DNA from: SZUA-36 sp963727635
Lineage (GTDB): Bacteria > Pseudomonadota > Gammaproteobacteria > Xanthomonadales > SZUA-36
Direction: 5' to 3'
NCBI GenBank assembly: GCA_963727635.1
Contig: CAVSHP010000017.1
Coordinates: forward strand, 372,001-436,000
Length of the DNA: 64,000 nucleotides
Made by a program: the position numbers and the translations under genes. Below, piece by piece: positions 10,001-20,205 of the stretch (positions within the stretch are counted from its first letter, which is position 1; every line of letters begins with the position of its first letter). The notes beneath the pieces were generated by a model. The model did no database searches and was not told the DNA's origin. It saw only the letters and a program-made list of their open reading frames with translations.

Positions 10001-11230
10001 GGGACTGGTTGGCGCCGTCGGTATCGGAACACGGCATGAAAACCCGGCCAACATCGGTGTCATTCCGGTCAATTTTACCAAGACGGGTATTGCAGAGCCT
10101 GAAACGCTTGTATTGATGAATGGCGTCAGTCGCGGTCTGACGATCAAGAACAACGCTACACATGACCGTATATTTTTCGACATACCAACGGGAACGGATT
10201 CATTTACCCTTGCGACGACGGCAAGCGGTGCCGACAGCGGGCAAAACGCAGCCCTGCAATGGAGCTTTACCGGGTCGACTTCGATAATGCTTTTGTCAAT
10301 GCACCCATCGTCTCAGCGCCTGATATGAGTAGCTCGCCGCTGGCTTCCGCCACAGGTTCGGGAGATACGGGCCCGACCTTGACCCTTTCCGGCAACGATG
10401 TTGTTCCCGGTCGCTGGTTTGCAGTCCTCAAGAACACCAGTGCTTCGCCCGCAGCGGTTGAGATCAGGGTTGATATGGTTTTTTCAGGAACGGCTGTTCC
10501 GTTGAGTGCCGGCCTGTGGCAGCCAGCCTCAAGACCCGGTCTCAGCCAGGGATTAGATTACGCGACCACCGGTGGTTACAGGGCCTTTCTGTGGTACACC
10601 TATGATGCGGATGGTTCACCCGCCTGGTACGTGGCTTCAGGCCCCAACCCGGTTGGAAATGTCTGGGTAGCGGATCTGCTAAGGGCTACAGCTAACATCG
10701 ACGGCACCTGGCAGCAGGAGTCGCCGGTCGGTCATGTTTCGATAACGACGCTGGCCGAGCAGGACAATATATTTTCCTTCGTCCTGTACGGTGAGGAAGG
10801 CAGCGACAGGATGGTTCCATCCTCTCCGCCGATCTGCCCGATCGTCAACAATGTCAAGCAGAGCTATACAGGCATATGGTCACGCGTGGCGGTGGGTGTC
10901 GGTGGCAGTAGCGTCCTGGTCAATGAAGTCTCCCAGGGCTATCTGCATTACATCTATGACGCCCGGGGCAGACCCGTGTGGTTGATAGGTGCCGGTGTGA
11001 CGGATGGCTTACCCCACGCGGAAATACCATTACTGCAGTTCAGCGGGTACTGCGCGGTGTGTACCGGCAGCGCGCCGACATCTGCGGAAGTGGGTGTTTT
11101 GACGATGGATTACGCCGATGAGAACAACGTGACCTGGAATCTGAATTACATGCTGAATGCACCTTTGAGCGGCGCGGTTAACCGCACGGATGATGCCAGG
11201 AAGCTGACCGTGCCATTGTCCTGCCAATAG
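7024..11230 (+). CDS. Secreted S8 subtilisin-like protease, multidomain, with two apparent frameshifts
   Basis: Residue numbers are from the TTG at 7059. A signal peptide is seen if the ATG at 7024 is used with one T added near 7059. An I9-type propeptide (RYIVVLEDPPLAAYDG) leads to the S8 domain, with the triad Asp in GIIDTGINWDHP (about 183), His in NGHGSHVSS (about 257) and Ser in NGTSMASPHVAGG (about 600), and a protease-associated insert around 440-510. A pre-peptidase C-terminal-like domain follows (about 790-940). The frame ends at 10328 but continues in the next frame from about 10257 if one A is restored in CAATGG. That tail has two copies of a module with LWYTYDADGSPAWYVASG and YIYDARGRPVWLIGAG. 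Restored length is about 1,400 aa. Probably an extracellular nutrient-acquiring protease. Confidence 0.85.
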
Positions 11231-11289
11231 CAGGGCAGGCATGCAGATGGTTAATGGTCAGGTTTCAGCCTGGTGTTTAAACGGGCAGT

Positions 11290-12576
11290 TCAGGGTTTGC
11301 CCAGGTATGCCCTGACCTGGTCTACAAAACGCCAGCAGTCCACGAAGCGATTGTAAAATGGAACCGGGGCCACCCGGATCACGTCCGGTTCGCGCCAGTC
11401 CGGGATGGTACCGGCGGCTTCCAGCTGTGCAAACAGCTTTCTTCCCGCGTCGCGTCCGGCGGTTACCCGCAGCGATAACTGGCAACCGCGGCGCTGTGGG
11501 TCTGAAGGTGTGATGATCTCAATCGAGTCAGCCAGTTCAGATCGTATCAGTCGCTCCAGGTAAGCTGTCATTTCAACCGACTTGCTGCGCAGCGCGGACA
11601 TACCCGCCTGTTGGAATAATTCCAGTGAAACCCTGATGGGCGCCATGGCCAGGATGGGCGGGTTGGACAACTGCCAGGCTTCGGCTCCGCTGGCGGGTGC
11701 AAATTCAGGTCCCATCTCAAACCTCGACCGTGGATCGTTACCCCACCAGCCATGCAGGCGGGTAAGGTCCGCCCGGTCGCAGTGTCTTTGATTGACATAA
11801 CAGCCTGCAACCGCCCCCATACCCGAGTTCAGATATTTGTACGTACACCAGGCCGCAAAGTCGACATCGCTGTCGTCGAGATTCAAGGGTACATTTCCGA
11901 CCGCGTGCGCCAGGTCGAAACCGCATAGGGCGCCGGCATCATGTGCGGCGGTCACGATGCGTTTGAGATCGAAAAACTGGCCGCTCGCGTATTGCACACC
12001 GGGCCAGAGAACCAGTGCGACCTTTTCTCCATTTTTGGCCAGGTAATCCTCGACGGCGGTTTCGTTGATGATCCGCTCGTCTCCGGATGGTGCGATTTCG
12101 ACCAGGCATTCGGCCGGATCAAGACCGTGCATACGGATTTGCGATTCGACCGCGTGACGGTCCGAAGGGAAGGACTGTTGTTCGATCAGGATTTGTCTGC
12201 GTTGTCCGCCGGGCCGGTAAAAACTGATCATCATCAGGTGCAGGTTGACGGTCAGCGTGTTCATGACGACCACATCGTGCGCGTTTGCACCGACCAGTTC
12301 AGCCATCGGACCCCGGAGTAGTTCGTTGTAGGATATCCACGGCCGTTTGCCCTTGAAATGACCTTCCACGCCAAGATCCCGCCAGGCTTCGAGTTCCTCC
12401 TCAACGGCCGCCATGACCCCCCGGGGCTGCAAGCCCAGCGAATTACCACAGAAATACAATTGCTCGCCGCCATCGGCCTTTTTGGGAATCCAGAACTGGT
12501 CACGGAAACTGCGCAGGGGATCACGGCGGTCGAATTCGCGGGCCTCTTCATGCGCCTGCTGGAAGCGATTGCTCAT
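11290..12576 (-). CDS. kynU: Kynureninase
   Basis: 428 aa fold-type I PLP enzyme. The PLP lysine is in WCTYKYLNSG, with the substrate/PLP segments CGNSLGLQP, FDLAHAVGNVPL and GWWGNDPRSRFEM, and the C-terminal RVAPVPFYN motif. It splits L-kynurenine (or 3-hydroxykynurenine) to anthranilate (3-hydroxyanthranilate) and alanine. It stands alone here; no kynA or kynB is next to it. Transcription converges with the protease and diverges from queA. Confidence 0.95.
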   Translation of the reverse strand: MSNRFQQAHEEAREFDRRDPLRSFRDQFWIPKKADGGEQLYFCGNSLGLQPRGVMAAVEEELEAWRDLGVEGHFKGKRPWISYNELLRGPMAELVGANAHDVVVMNTLTVNLHLMMISFYRPGGQRRQILIEQQSFPSDRHAVESQIRMHGLDPAECLVEIAPSGDERIINETAVEDYLAKNGEKVALVLWPGVQYASGQFFDLKRIVTAAHDAGALCGFDLAHAVGNVPLNLDDSDVDFAAWCTYKYLNSGMGAVAGCYVNQRHCDRADLTRLHGWWGNDPRSRFEMGPEFAPASGAEAWQLSNPPILAMAPIRVSLELFQQAGMSALRSKSVEMTAYLERLIRSELADSIEIITPSDPQRRGCQLSLRVTAGRDAGRKLFAQLEAAGTIPDWREPDVIRVAPVPFYNRFVDCWRFVDQVRAYLGKP

Positions 12577-12705
12577 TAAATTCTCACAAATGCTTTAAAT
12601 TAAGGCCAGGGCCACCATTATGCTGGGGTCGGATATGCTTATAAAGGATAATAACAGGTTTGGTTTAGGCCAAACTCTGGCAGTCACCAAAGCAGCGGGA
12701 TTTTT

Positions 12706-13722
12706 ATGCAGCGCACTGATTTTTACTATCAACTACCGGCGGAGCTGATCGCACAACGGCCATTGGCGCAACGCAGTGCAAGCCGCCTGTTGCGAGTCGA
12801 CCGGCGCTCCGGCCAGTTGAGCGACAGGACATTCAGCGACCTGCCAGACCTGCTGAACCCGGGGGACCTGCTTGTGTTCAATAACACGGAGGTGATACCG
12901 GCCAGGTTGTATGCGCACAAGGCCAGTGGCGGACACGTGGAAATACTCCTGGAACGCCTGTTGAACGATCGGGAATGCCTCGCGCAGGTGCGCGCCAGCA
13001 AATCTCCAAAAGCGGGCGGGAAACTGGTTCTGGAAGACGGCAGTGAACTGCTGGTGAAGGAAAGGCAGGAGGGCTTTTTCCACCTGCGCTCGGAAACAGC
13101 GGATTTAATGGGGTTGTTAAAGAAATTCGGTCACATGCCTTTGCCGCCCTATATTACGCGTGCAGACAATGCTGCAGACCGGCAGCGCTATCAGACCGTA
13201 TTTGCGGACACACCCGGCGCCGTGGCGGCGCCAACCGCGGGTCTGCATTTTGATCAGGCCCTGCTGGAGCGCCTGAAAGACACGGGTATCCATTCCACGA
13301 TGGTCACACTGCACGTCGGCGCCGGCACATTCCAGCCCATGCGTGTAGAGCGTATCGAAGATCACCAGATGCATGCCGAGTGGCTCGAAGTGTCGCAGGC
13401 TGCCTGTGATGCCATCGCCGCTTGCAGGGACCGTGGTGGCAGGGTTGTAGCGGTCGGGACCACCGCGGTCCGGAGTCTCGAAACCGCTGCCCAGAGCGGT
13501 TCGCTGAAACCTTACTCAGGCGACAGCCGGATATTTATTTACCCGCCTTACCGGTTTCAGGTGGTGGACGCGATGATCACCAATTTCCATTTGCCCGAGT
13601 CCACCCTGCTGATGCTGGTCAGTGCGTTTGCCGGGCATGAACACATTCTGGCCGCATACCGGCATGCCGTGGCACAGGGTTACCGGTTTTTCAGTTACGG
13701 TGATGCGACCTTGCTGATGTGA
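12706..13722 (+). CDS. queA: S-adenosylmethionine:tRNA ribosyltransferase-isomerase
   Basis: 338 aa, full length. Motifs include DFYYQLPAELIAQRPL at the N-terminus, PAAPTAGLHF-like FADTPGAVAAPTAGLHFD, HVGAGTFQPMRVE and TNFHLPESTLLMLVSAF, all diagnostic for QueA. It transfers and isomerises the ribose of SAM onto preQ1-modified tRNA to give epoxyqueuosine. It is followed by tgt, the enzyme that makes its substrate, in the common queA-tgt-yajC-secDF arrangement. Confidence 0.97.
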   Translation: MQRTDFYYQLPAELIAQRPLAQRSASRLLRVDRRSGQLSDRTFSDLPDLLNPGDLLVFNNTEVIPARLYAHKASGGHVEILLERLLNDRECLAQVRASKSPKAGGKLVLEDGSELLVKERQEGFFHLRSETADLMGLLKKFGHMPLPPYITRADNAADRQRYQTVFADTPGAVAAPTAGLHFDQALLERLKDTGIHSTMVTLHVGAGTFQPMRVERIEDHQMHAEWLEVSQAACDAIAACRDRGGRVVAVGTTAVRSLETAAQSGSLKPYSGDSRIFIYPPYRFQVVDAMITNFHLPESTLLMLVSAFAGHEHILAAYRHAVAQGYRFFSYGDATLLM

Positions 13723-13821
13723 AAACGGGCTTATGCGTGAGAACCGCCAGCCAGGGTGCAATCAAAGTGATTGAATGTCAAAATGTGCGATTCAGCCGCA
13801 TTTTTGAGATCCAGAATACCG

Positions 13822-14928
13822 ATGCAATTTGAACTGTTGAATACCGATGGCAAGGCCCGCCGGGGGCGTTTGTCCTTTGAACGCGGCCTGGTCGAAACGC
13901 CGGCCTTCATGCCGGTGGGCACCTACGGTACGGTCAAGGCCATGACCCCAAAAGCGGTGCGTGATACCGGTGCAGAAATCATTTTGGGCAATACCTTTCA
14001 CCTGATGCTGCGTCCCGGCACCGAGGTCATCAGGGCCCACGGCGACCTGCACGACTTCATGCAATGGAAAAGGCCGATCCTGACCGATTCCGGCGGTTTC
14101 CAGGTCTGGAGCCTGTCCGAACGGCGGAAAATTACCGAGCAGGGCGTGACCTTCGCCTCGCCGGTCGACGGTGCGCGGGTATTCCTCGGACCTGAAGAAT
14201 CGATGGCCGTACAGTCGGCCCTCGGCTCGGACATCGTGATGTGCTTCGATGAGTGCACGCCGTATCCGGCCACCGAGCAACAGGCCTCGGAATCAATGGA
14301 ATTGTCGATGCGCTGGGCGCAGAGGTGCAGGGAGGCGCACGGGCAAAGCCGTTCCGCCCTGTTTGGTATCGTCCAGGGCGGTATGTACGAGGGTCTGCGC
14401 AAACACTCCGCGCAGACATTGACGGGGATCGGTTTCGATGGTTACGCCATAGGCGGTCTTTCGGTCGGGGAACCCGAAGACGAGCGTGAACAGGTGCTGG
14501 GCTATACGCTGCCGGAGTTACCGGCCGATAAACCCCGCTACCTGATGGGTGTGGGGCGTCCGCAGGACATCATTGCGGCGGTGTTGCACGGCGTGGACAT
14601 GTTCGATTGCGTGATGCCGACGCGCAACGCCCGCAATGGTTATTACTTTACCTCCCGCGGTGTTCTCAAGATCCGCAATTCCTGTTATACCATGGATACC
14701 CGGCCCATCGATGAGGACTGCGGCTGCCCTACCTGCCAGAACTACACGCGCGCCTATCTGAAACACCTGGACCGCTGCAGGGAAATGCTGGGGCCGCATC
14801 TGGCGACCGTGCATAACCTGTATTTCTACCAGCAATTGATGGCCGGTCTCAGGAACGCGATCGAGAACGGGAGCCTGGCCGAATATGCCAGACAGTTCCT
14901 GGAATCATATTCCGGCGAGGCCGACTAA
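13822..14928 (+). CDS. tgt: tRNA-guanine transglycosylase
   Basis: 368 aa from the ATG at 13822 (MQFELLNTDGKARRG). An upstream in-frame ATG at 13771 would add 17 unconserved residues. The catalytic Asp segment is LTDSGGFQVWSL, and the nucleophile region GVGRPQDIIAAVLHGVDMFDCVMPTR is present. The zinc ligands appear as CGCPTC followed by the YLKHL region. It exchanges guanine-34 for preQ1 in GUN-anticodon tRNAs. Confidence 0.97.
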   Translation: MQFELLNTDGKARRGRLSFERGLVETPAFMPVGTYGTVKAMTPKAVRDTGAEIILGNTFHLMLRPGTEVIRAHGDLHDFMQWKRPILTDSGGFQVWSLSERRKITEQGVTFASPVDGARVFLGPEESMAVQSALGSDIVMCFDECTPYPATEQQASESMELSMRWAQRCREAHGQSRSALFGIVQGGMYEGLRKHSAQTLTGIGFDGYAIGGLSVGEPEDEREQVLGYTLPELPADKPRYLMGVGRPQDIIAAVLHGVDMFDCVMPTRNARNGYYFTSRGVLKIRNSCYTMDTRPIDEDCGCPTCQNYTRAYLKHLDRCREMLGPHLATVHNLYFYQQLMAGLRNAIENGSLAEYARQFLESYSGEAD

Positions 14929-15099
14929 AAGATTATCGACAAAAACGGCGGTTTTATATTGCCTCTTGGCTTATAATTGCCCGTTGGATTCCGGTCCGTC
15001 TGTTTGAATATTGAAACAGGGGCCCCACTTAGATTGATAATGATCTGAAACTAACAAAACTTTTGGTTAACACCCAAGGGATAATTCAAGAGAGTAAAC

Positions 15100-15423
15100 A
15101 TGGACTTCTTCATTTCAAATGCATATGCCCAGGATGCCGCTCAGCCGGGTGGTCTGATGGGTTTTCTTCCTTTAATCGTCATTTTCGCAGTGTTCTATTT
15201 CATGTTGATCCGGCCGCAGATGAAACGCGCCAAGGAACACAAGCAGTTGGTTGCATCGCTGAATAAAGGCGATGAGGTGATTACCAACGGCGGTTTGCTG
15301 GGCAAGATCACGGACGTTTCAGATTCCTTCGTGACGCTGGAGCTGGCGGATAACCTGCAAATCAAACTGCAGCGTCAGGCCGTTGCCAATGTCATGCCGA
15401 AAGGCACGATCAAGTCCGTCTGA
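15100..15423 (+). CDS. yajC: Sec translocon accessory protein YajC
   Basis: 107 aa. One TM helix (about residues 20-40, LMGFLPLIVIFAVFYFMLIRPQ) is followed by a small cytoplasmic domain with the conserved RPQMKRAKEH and GDEVITNGGLLGKI motifs. It associates with SecD/SecF. It lies 39 bp upstream of secD. Confidence 0.96.
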   Translation: MDFFISNAYAQDAAQPGGLMGFLPLIVIFAVFYFMLIRPQMKRAKEHKQLVASLNKGDEVITNGGLLGKITDVSDSFVTLELADNLQIKLQRQAVANVMPKGTIKSV

Positions 15424-15462
15424 TTATTCGCGTTTAAATTCTTAAAATTTAGAGACTGATTC

Positions 15463-17295
15463 ATGAACCAGTATCCCCTCTGGAAGTACCTGCTGATACT
15501 ATTTATCGTGGCAGTGGGCACCGTCTATGCGCTGCCCAATTTTTATGGTGAAGACCCTGCCTTGCAGATTACTTCTTCGCGTGGCTTTGAAATACCCGCT
15601 GATCTGACCACTAATATTGAAGATGCACTGGTGGCTAATAAAATCAGCTTCGGCAAGCCCGAAAAGACGGGTAACCGCTTGTTATACAGGTTCAAAAACA
15701 CCGAAGATCAGATCAAGGCGGCGGATGTCGTGCGCAAGGCCCTGGGTGACCAGTACGTGGTTGCACTTAACCTCGCCCATGCAACACCTGCGTTCCTGCG
15801 CAAGATCGGCGGTAAACCGATGACGCTGGGTCTCGATTTACAGGGTGGCGTGCACTTCCTGATGCAGGTCGACATGGATACCGCCCGCAGCCAGCAACTG
15901 GACCGGTACGTGGACGATATCCGTGCGGTGCTGCGTGACAACGGCATCCGCTATATCTCTGTACGCCATGAAGGTAATGGCTTGCTGGCGATGCTGCGCT
16001 CGGCCGAGGACCGCGACAAGACCCTCAACCTGCTACGCACCGACCAGAGCCTGCAGGGTCTGAATGTCACCGAACTTCCGGCGGGTGAAAACTTTGGTAT
16101 TTCGGCGACGGTGCAGGAAAAGCAGTTACTGGATTTGCAGCAAACCGCCCTGAAACAGAACATCACCACGCTGCGTAACCGTGTCAACGAACTGGGTGTG
16201 GCCGAGCCGGTTATCCAGCAGCAGGGCGCCGACCGTGTCGTCGTGCAGTTGCCGGGTGTGCAGGACACGGTCGAAGCAAAGAAGATTATCGGTGCCACGG
16301 CGACGCTGGAGTACCGCGCTGTTGATGAAAGCAACGATGCATTTACCGCTTCGCAAACCGGTCGTATCCCACCGGAGTCACGTCTCTACAAAGACAATAA
16401 CGGCAACCCGATCCTGCTCAAAAAACGCCTGATCGTTTCCGGTGACCAATTGATCGGCGCCTCCGCATCTTTCGACCAGCAGACGGGCCAACCATCCGTC
16501 AGTGTGACCCTCGATGGTGTCGGTTCCAAGCGCATGCTGGATTTTACGCGTGAAAACGTCGGCAACCGCATGGCGGTTGTGTATATCGAGCAAAAGCCCA
16601 ATGGCAGCAAAATCGAGGACGTGATCAGCGTTGCCGTGGTGCGCGAGCCCTTTGGTAAACGCTTCCAGACCACCGGTCTGGGTTCGATCCAGGAGGCATC
16701 ACAGCTCTCCCTGTTGCTCAGGGCGGGCGCGCTCGCAGCACCGATGGAGATTGTCGAGGAGCGCACCGTCGGTCCGAGCCTCGGTGCTGACAACGTTGCG
16801 CAGGGATTCAAGGCCGTTGTCATTGGCTTCGTTCTGGTGCTGGTCTTTATGGCCGTTTATTACAGGACTTTTGGACTGGTCTCCATTCTCGCGCTGTTTG
16901 CCAACCTGGTCCTGCTGGTTTCCCTGTTGTCAATGCTGGGCGCGACCCTGACCATGCCGGGTATCGCTGGTATCGTATTGACCATCGGTATGGCGGTTGA
17001 TGCCAATGTGCTGATTTTCGAGCGTATCCGCGAAGAACTTCGTAACGGTAATACCCCGCAGTCGAGTATCCGTGCGGGCTATGAGAAAGCATTTTCAACC
17101 ATTGCGGATGCCAATATTACAACGTTGATCGCAGCGTTCGTGCTGTTCCTGTTTGGGACCGGTCCGGTCAAGGGCTTTGCGGTTACCCTGTCACTGGGTA
17201 TCGTGACTTCCATGTTTACTGCAATCATGGGCACACGGGCAGTCATAAACTTGATTTATGGCGGCAAAAAACGTGTCCACAAGCTGTCCATTTAA
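15463..17295 (+). CDS. secD: Protein translocase subunit SecD
   Basis: 610 aa (E. coli 615). An N-terminal TM helix is followed by the large periplasmic P1 head, including LGLDLQGGVHFLMQVD, and then five C-terminal TM helices with the conserved DANVLIFERIREE motif (about residues 510-522). It uses the proton motive force to complete preprotein export. The frame is intact. It is co-transcribed with yajC and secF. Confidence 0.97.
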   Translation: MNQYPLWKYLLILFIVAVGTVYALPNFYGEDPALQITSSRGFEIPADLTTNIEDALVANKISFGKPEKTGNRLLYRFKNTEDQIKAADVVRKALGDQYVVALNLAHATPAFLRKIGGKPMTLGLDLQGGVHFLMQVDMDTARSQQLDRYVDDIRAVLRDNGIRYISVRHEGNGLLAMLRSAEDRDKTLNLLRTDQSLQGLNVTELPAGENFGISATVQEKQLLDLQQTALKQNITTLRNRVNELGVAEPVIQQQGADRVVVQLPGVQDTVEAKKIIGATATLEYRAVDESNDAFTASQTGRIPPESRLYKDNNGNPILLKKRLIVSGDQLIGASASFDQQTGQPSVSVTLDGVGSKRMLDFTRENVGNRMAVVYIEQKPNGSKIEDVISVAVVREPFGKRFQTTGLGSIQEASQLSLLLRAGALAAPMEIVEERTVGPSLGADNVAQGFKAVVIGFVLVLVFMAVYYRTFGLVSILALFANLVLLVSLLSMLGATLTMPGIAGIVLTIGMAVDANVLIFERIREELRNGNTPQSSIRAGYEKAFSTIADANITTLIAAFVLFLFGTGPVKGFAVTLSLGIVTSMFTAIMGTRAVINLIYGGKKRVHKLSI

Positions 17296-17304
17296 GGTAT
17301 TAGC

Positions 17305-18243
17305 ATGAAAATTCTGAATCATAAAACCTCTATCGACTTCATGAGTCGAAGCAAAGTTGCACTGATTATCTCAATCATCATGATTGTCATTTCGATTGTT
17401 TCCCTGTCCACGAGGGGATTGAATTTCGGATTGGATTTCACCGGCGGTACCCTGATTGAAGTGGGTTACCCCACGCCGCCAGATACCATTGAAGTTCGCG
17501 CAAACCTTGCTGCTGCGGGCTTCAATGCGCTGGTCCAGACTTTCGGCGCCGCGACCGATATCGTCGTGCGTATCCCGCCTACCGGCACACAGGAAAGCAG
17601 TGCTGAGTTGTCCACCCGCGTATTGGCCGCATTGAGCCAGGGTGTTGAGGGCAAAATTGAAATGCGTCGCGTGGAATTTGTCGGACCGCAGGTAGGTGAC
17701 GAACTTGCAGAGCAGGGCATACTGGCCGTCATCTATGCCATGGCCGGTGCTTTTCTTTATATCATGTTCCGTTTCCAGTGGCGCTTTTCGGTCGGGGCGG
17801 TAGCCGCACTGATACATGACACAATCATCACCATGGGTGTTTTGTCGTTGGTGCAAGTTGAGTTTGATCTTACGGTCGTCGCAGCCATACTGGCGGTCGT
17901 GGGTTATTCATTGAATGACACCATCGTGGTATTTGACCGTATCCGTGAAAACTTTCCACGTTTTCGCAAGCGTCAACCGATTGAGGTGGTTAATACCTCA
18001 ATCAATGAAACCCTTTCACGTACCCTTATGACATCGGGCACGACGCTGCTGGTGCTTTTTGCGCTGTTCTTTGTTGGCGGCGAAATCATTCACGGCTTTG
18101 CCTTTACACTGATCGTCGGTATCGTAGTGGGTACCTACTCATCCATTTACGTTGCGAGTGCCGCGTTGCTGTTGCTGCGTGTGAGCAAGTACGATCTGAT
18201 GGCGGTGGAGAAAGAGGGTGCATCGATCGATGCGAGACCCTGA
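17305..18243 (+). CDS. secF: Protein translocase subunit SecF
   Basis: 312 aa. An N-terminal TM helix leads to the small P1 domain with LNFGLDFTGGTLIEV, and five TM helices carry VGYSLNDTIVVFDRIREN, the partner of the SecD motif. It starts 9 bp after secD and is followed by a strong terminator that closes the operon. Confidence 0.97.
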   Translation: MKILNHKTSIDFMSRSKVALIISIIMIVISIVSLSTRGLNFGLDFTGGTLIEVGYPTPPDTIEVRANLAAAGFNALVQTFGAATDIVVRIPPTGTQESSAELSTRVLAALSQGVEGKIEMRRVEFVGPQVGDELAEQGILAVIYAMAGAFLYIMFRFQWRFSVGAVAALIHDTIITMGVLSLVQVEFDLTVVAAILAVVGYSLNDTIVVFDRIRENFPRFRKRQPIEVVNTSINETLSRTLMTSGTTLLVLFALFFVGGEIIHGFAFTLIVGIVVGTYSSIYVASAALLLLRVSKYDLMAVEKEGASIDARP

Positions 18244-18267
18244 TTTTTATCCAAGTCTGTTGAATTA

Positions 18268-18300
18268 GCAAAAAATCCCGGCACAGGCCGGGATTTTTTT
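18268..18300 (+). terminator. Rho-independent terminator after secF
   Basis: The stem AATCCCGGC/GCCGGGATT has an ACAG loop, is extended by A:T pairs, and ends in a run of seven T. The A-run on the 5' side makes it able to work in both directions, but suhB is convergent and its stop is 90 bp away. Confidence 0.95.
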
Positions 18301-18387
18301 GGATGTCAAGAATGGAAATGGGTGAATCAGTACACGGTGATGTAGATCTCGCGAATGGTCCGTAGCACCACGACGATGCCGGGCTGA

Positions 18388-19185
18388 TTACTTTTTAGCC
18401 CTGGCCCAACGCGGTTCGATGATCTTGCGTAACGGTGTCATCAGCTTGTAGGGCGCGGCGAGTACCGAATGCGATGTTTCAACTGCGTCATTACCTTCGA
18501 AATCCGTTACCACACCGCCGGCTTCCCTGACCAGCAATGCGCCGGCTGCGACATCCCAGGGTTTCAGGCCGATTTCAAAATAGGCGTCCATCCGTCCGGC
18601 TGCCACCCAGGCGAGGTCCAGTGACGCGACGCCGTTGCGGCGGATGTCTTCGATCTTTTTAAACACATCACTGAAAATTCCGGTGTAGACAGTCATCATG
18701 CCGCGCTGGCGGAACGGGAATGCCGTGGCGGCAATTGCGTTGTCGAGCGTGGTGCGGGCCGAAACCCTGATGCGGGTGTTGTTCAAATGCGCGCCATTGC
18801 CGCGGCTGGCGCTGAACATCTCGTCCCGCATGACATCATATACAACCGCGTGCTCGGTACGGCCCTTGATTTGCAGGGCAATGGAGATGCCATAGTGCGG
18901 TATGCCATGCAGGTAATTGCTGGTGCCGTCAAGCGGATCAATGATCCAGACAGATTCACTCTCGCCCTGTTCCCCGCCTTCCTCGCAAAGAAACGCGTGA
19001 TCAGGGTGATAGCGTCTGATTTCACGTACAATTTGCGCTTCGCTGGACTTGTCGATTTCAGTGACATAGTCGTGCCGGGCCTTCTGGGTTACGGGGATGC
19101 TGGCCACTTTCGGGAACTCCTGACGCATGAGTTCACCGGCAATGTGGGCGGCATTTATAGCGATGTTGATTAATGGATGAGCCAT
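18388..19185 (-). CDS. suhB: Inositol-1-monophosphatase family protein SuhB
   Basis: 265 aa. Metal-binding motifs are EEGGE, IDPLDGTSNYLHGIP and the C-terminal KPWDVAAGALLVREAGG. In Enterobacteria SuhB also acts with the Nus factors in rRNA transcription. It is divergent from trmJ, as in many gammaproteobacteria. The C-terminal tail is basic (EPRWARAKK). Confidence 0.95.
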   Translation of the reverse strand: MAHPLINIAINAAHIAGELMRQEFPKVASIPVTQKARHDYVTEIDKSSEAQIVREIRRYHPDHAFLCEEGGEQGESESVWIIDPLDGTSNYLHGIPHYGISIALQIKGRTEHAVVYDVMRDEMFSASRGNGAHLNNTRIRVSARTTLDNAIAATAFPFRQRGMMTVYTGIFSDVFKKIEDIRRNGVASLDLAWVAAGRMDAYFEIGLKPWDVAAGALLVREAGGVVTDFEGNDAVETSHSVLAAPYKLMTPLRKIIEPRWARAKK

Positions 19186-19270
19186 GGTTATAAAACCTTA
19201 AATGAGTATGACTTCTATGAAACCGAAGGCGGCACAGGATACCAGAAGCGAGGCGCAGGTGGCAGCACGC

Positions 19271-19999
19271 ATGTCACATATACGCATTGTTTTGCTCAAT
19301 ACAACCCATCCCGGCAATATCGGCGCGACGGCCAGGGCCATGAAGGTCATGGGCCTGGCCAGGCTGCACCTGGTTCAGCCAAAGATTTTCCCACATGCCG
19401 AAGCTACCGCGATGGCGTCAGGTGCGGACGACCTGCTGCAACGGGCGGTCATCCATGATTCGCTCGAATCAGCGCTGGAAGGTTGCGGCCTGGTACTCGG
19501 CACGAGTGCAAGGTTACGCAGCCTGCCCATGCCACAGATGGATCTGCGTTCAGCCGCTCAAAGTATTCTGGGGGAACACCAGGGACAGGATGTCGCAATT
19601 TTGTTTGGCCAGGAACGCGCCGGTCTCACCAACGATGAAATACACCGTTGCCACCAACTGGTGCACGTTGATACCGATCCGGATTTTGGCTCTCTGAACC
19701 TTGCACAGGCCGTGCAGTTGATGGCCTACGAACTGCGTATGGCGGTGATCGGCGGTGCCGGCGCCGTGCTGCCGCCACCCGACTGGGAACCGGTGGACGC
19801 CGGGCAGATGGAAATGTTTTATGTGCATCTTGAACAGACCCTGCTGGATATAGGTTTCATGAATCCGGTTCAGCCCAAACGCCTGATGGCGCGGATGCGC
19901 AGGTTATTCAACCGCGCCCGTCCCGACCAGAATGAAATCAATATCCTGCGGGGCATACTGGCGGCCTCACAGTCGGCGGCGGGCAAGCGTGACGACTGA
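19271..19999 (+). CDS. trmJ: tRNA (cytidine/uridine-2'-O-)-methyltransferase TrmJ
   Basis: 242 aa from the ATG at 19271 (MSHIRIVLLNTTHPGNIG). Earlier in-frame starts from 19202 add a low-complexity leader that family members lack. It has the SPOUT knot motifs NTTHPGNIGATARAMK, LFGQERAGLTNDEI and SLNLAQAVQLMAYELR. It methylates nucleotide 32 of tRNAs. Its neighbour suhB is the usual one. Confidence 0.93.
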   Translation: MSHIRIVLLNTTHPGNIGATARAMKVMGLARLHLVQPKIFPHAEATAMASGADDLLQRAVIHDSLESALEGCGLVLGTSARLRSLPMPQMDLRSAAQSILGEHQGQDVAILFGQERAGLTNDEIHRCHQLVHVDTDPDFGSLNLAQAVQLMAYELRMAVIGGAGAVLPPPDWEPVDAGQMEMFYVHLEQTLLDIGFMNPVQPKRLMARMRRLFNRARPDQNEINILRGILAASQSAAGKRDD

Positions 20000-20205
20000 A
20001 CCGGAGTAGGGGAACCTGTAATCGGACTGCGTTGCCTGTTACCTGCAATTGGAAGACACCGGCCAGGCCGCGCGGTACTTAAATGAAAGGTTAAATCCGT
20101 CTTTCCTGTCTTGAGTTTTAACGCTATCCTTGTTCTAATATGTACGGGAAGTCAGTTAACTATGGACAAATGGAATCGTCCGTTAACGACATGGAGTGAC
20201 ATAAA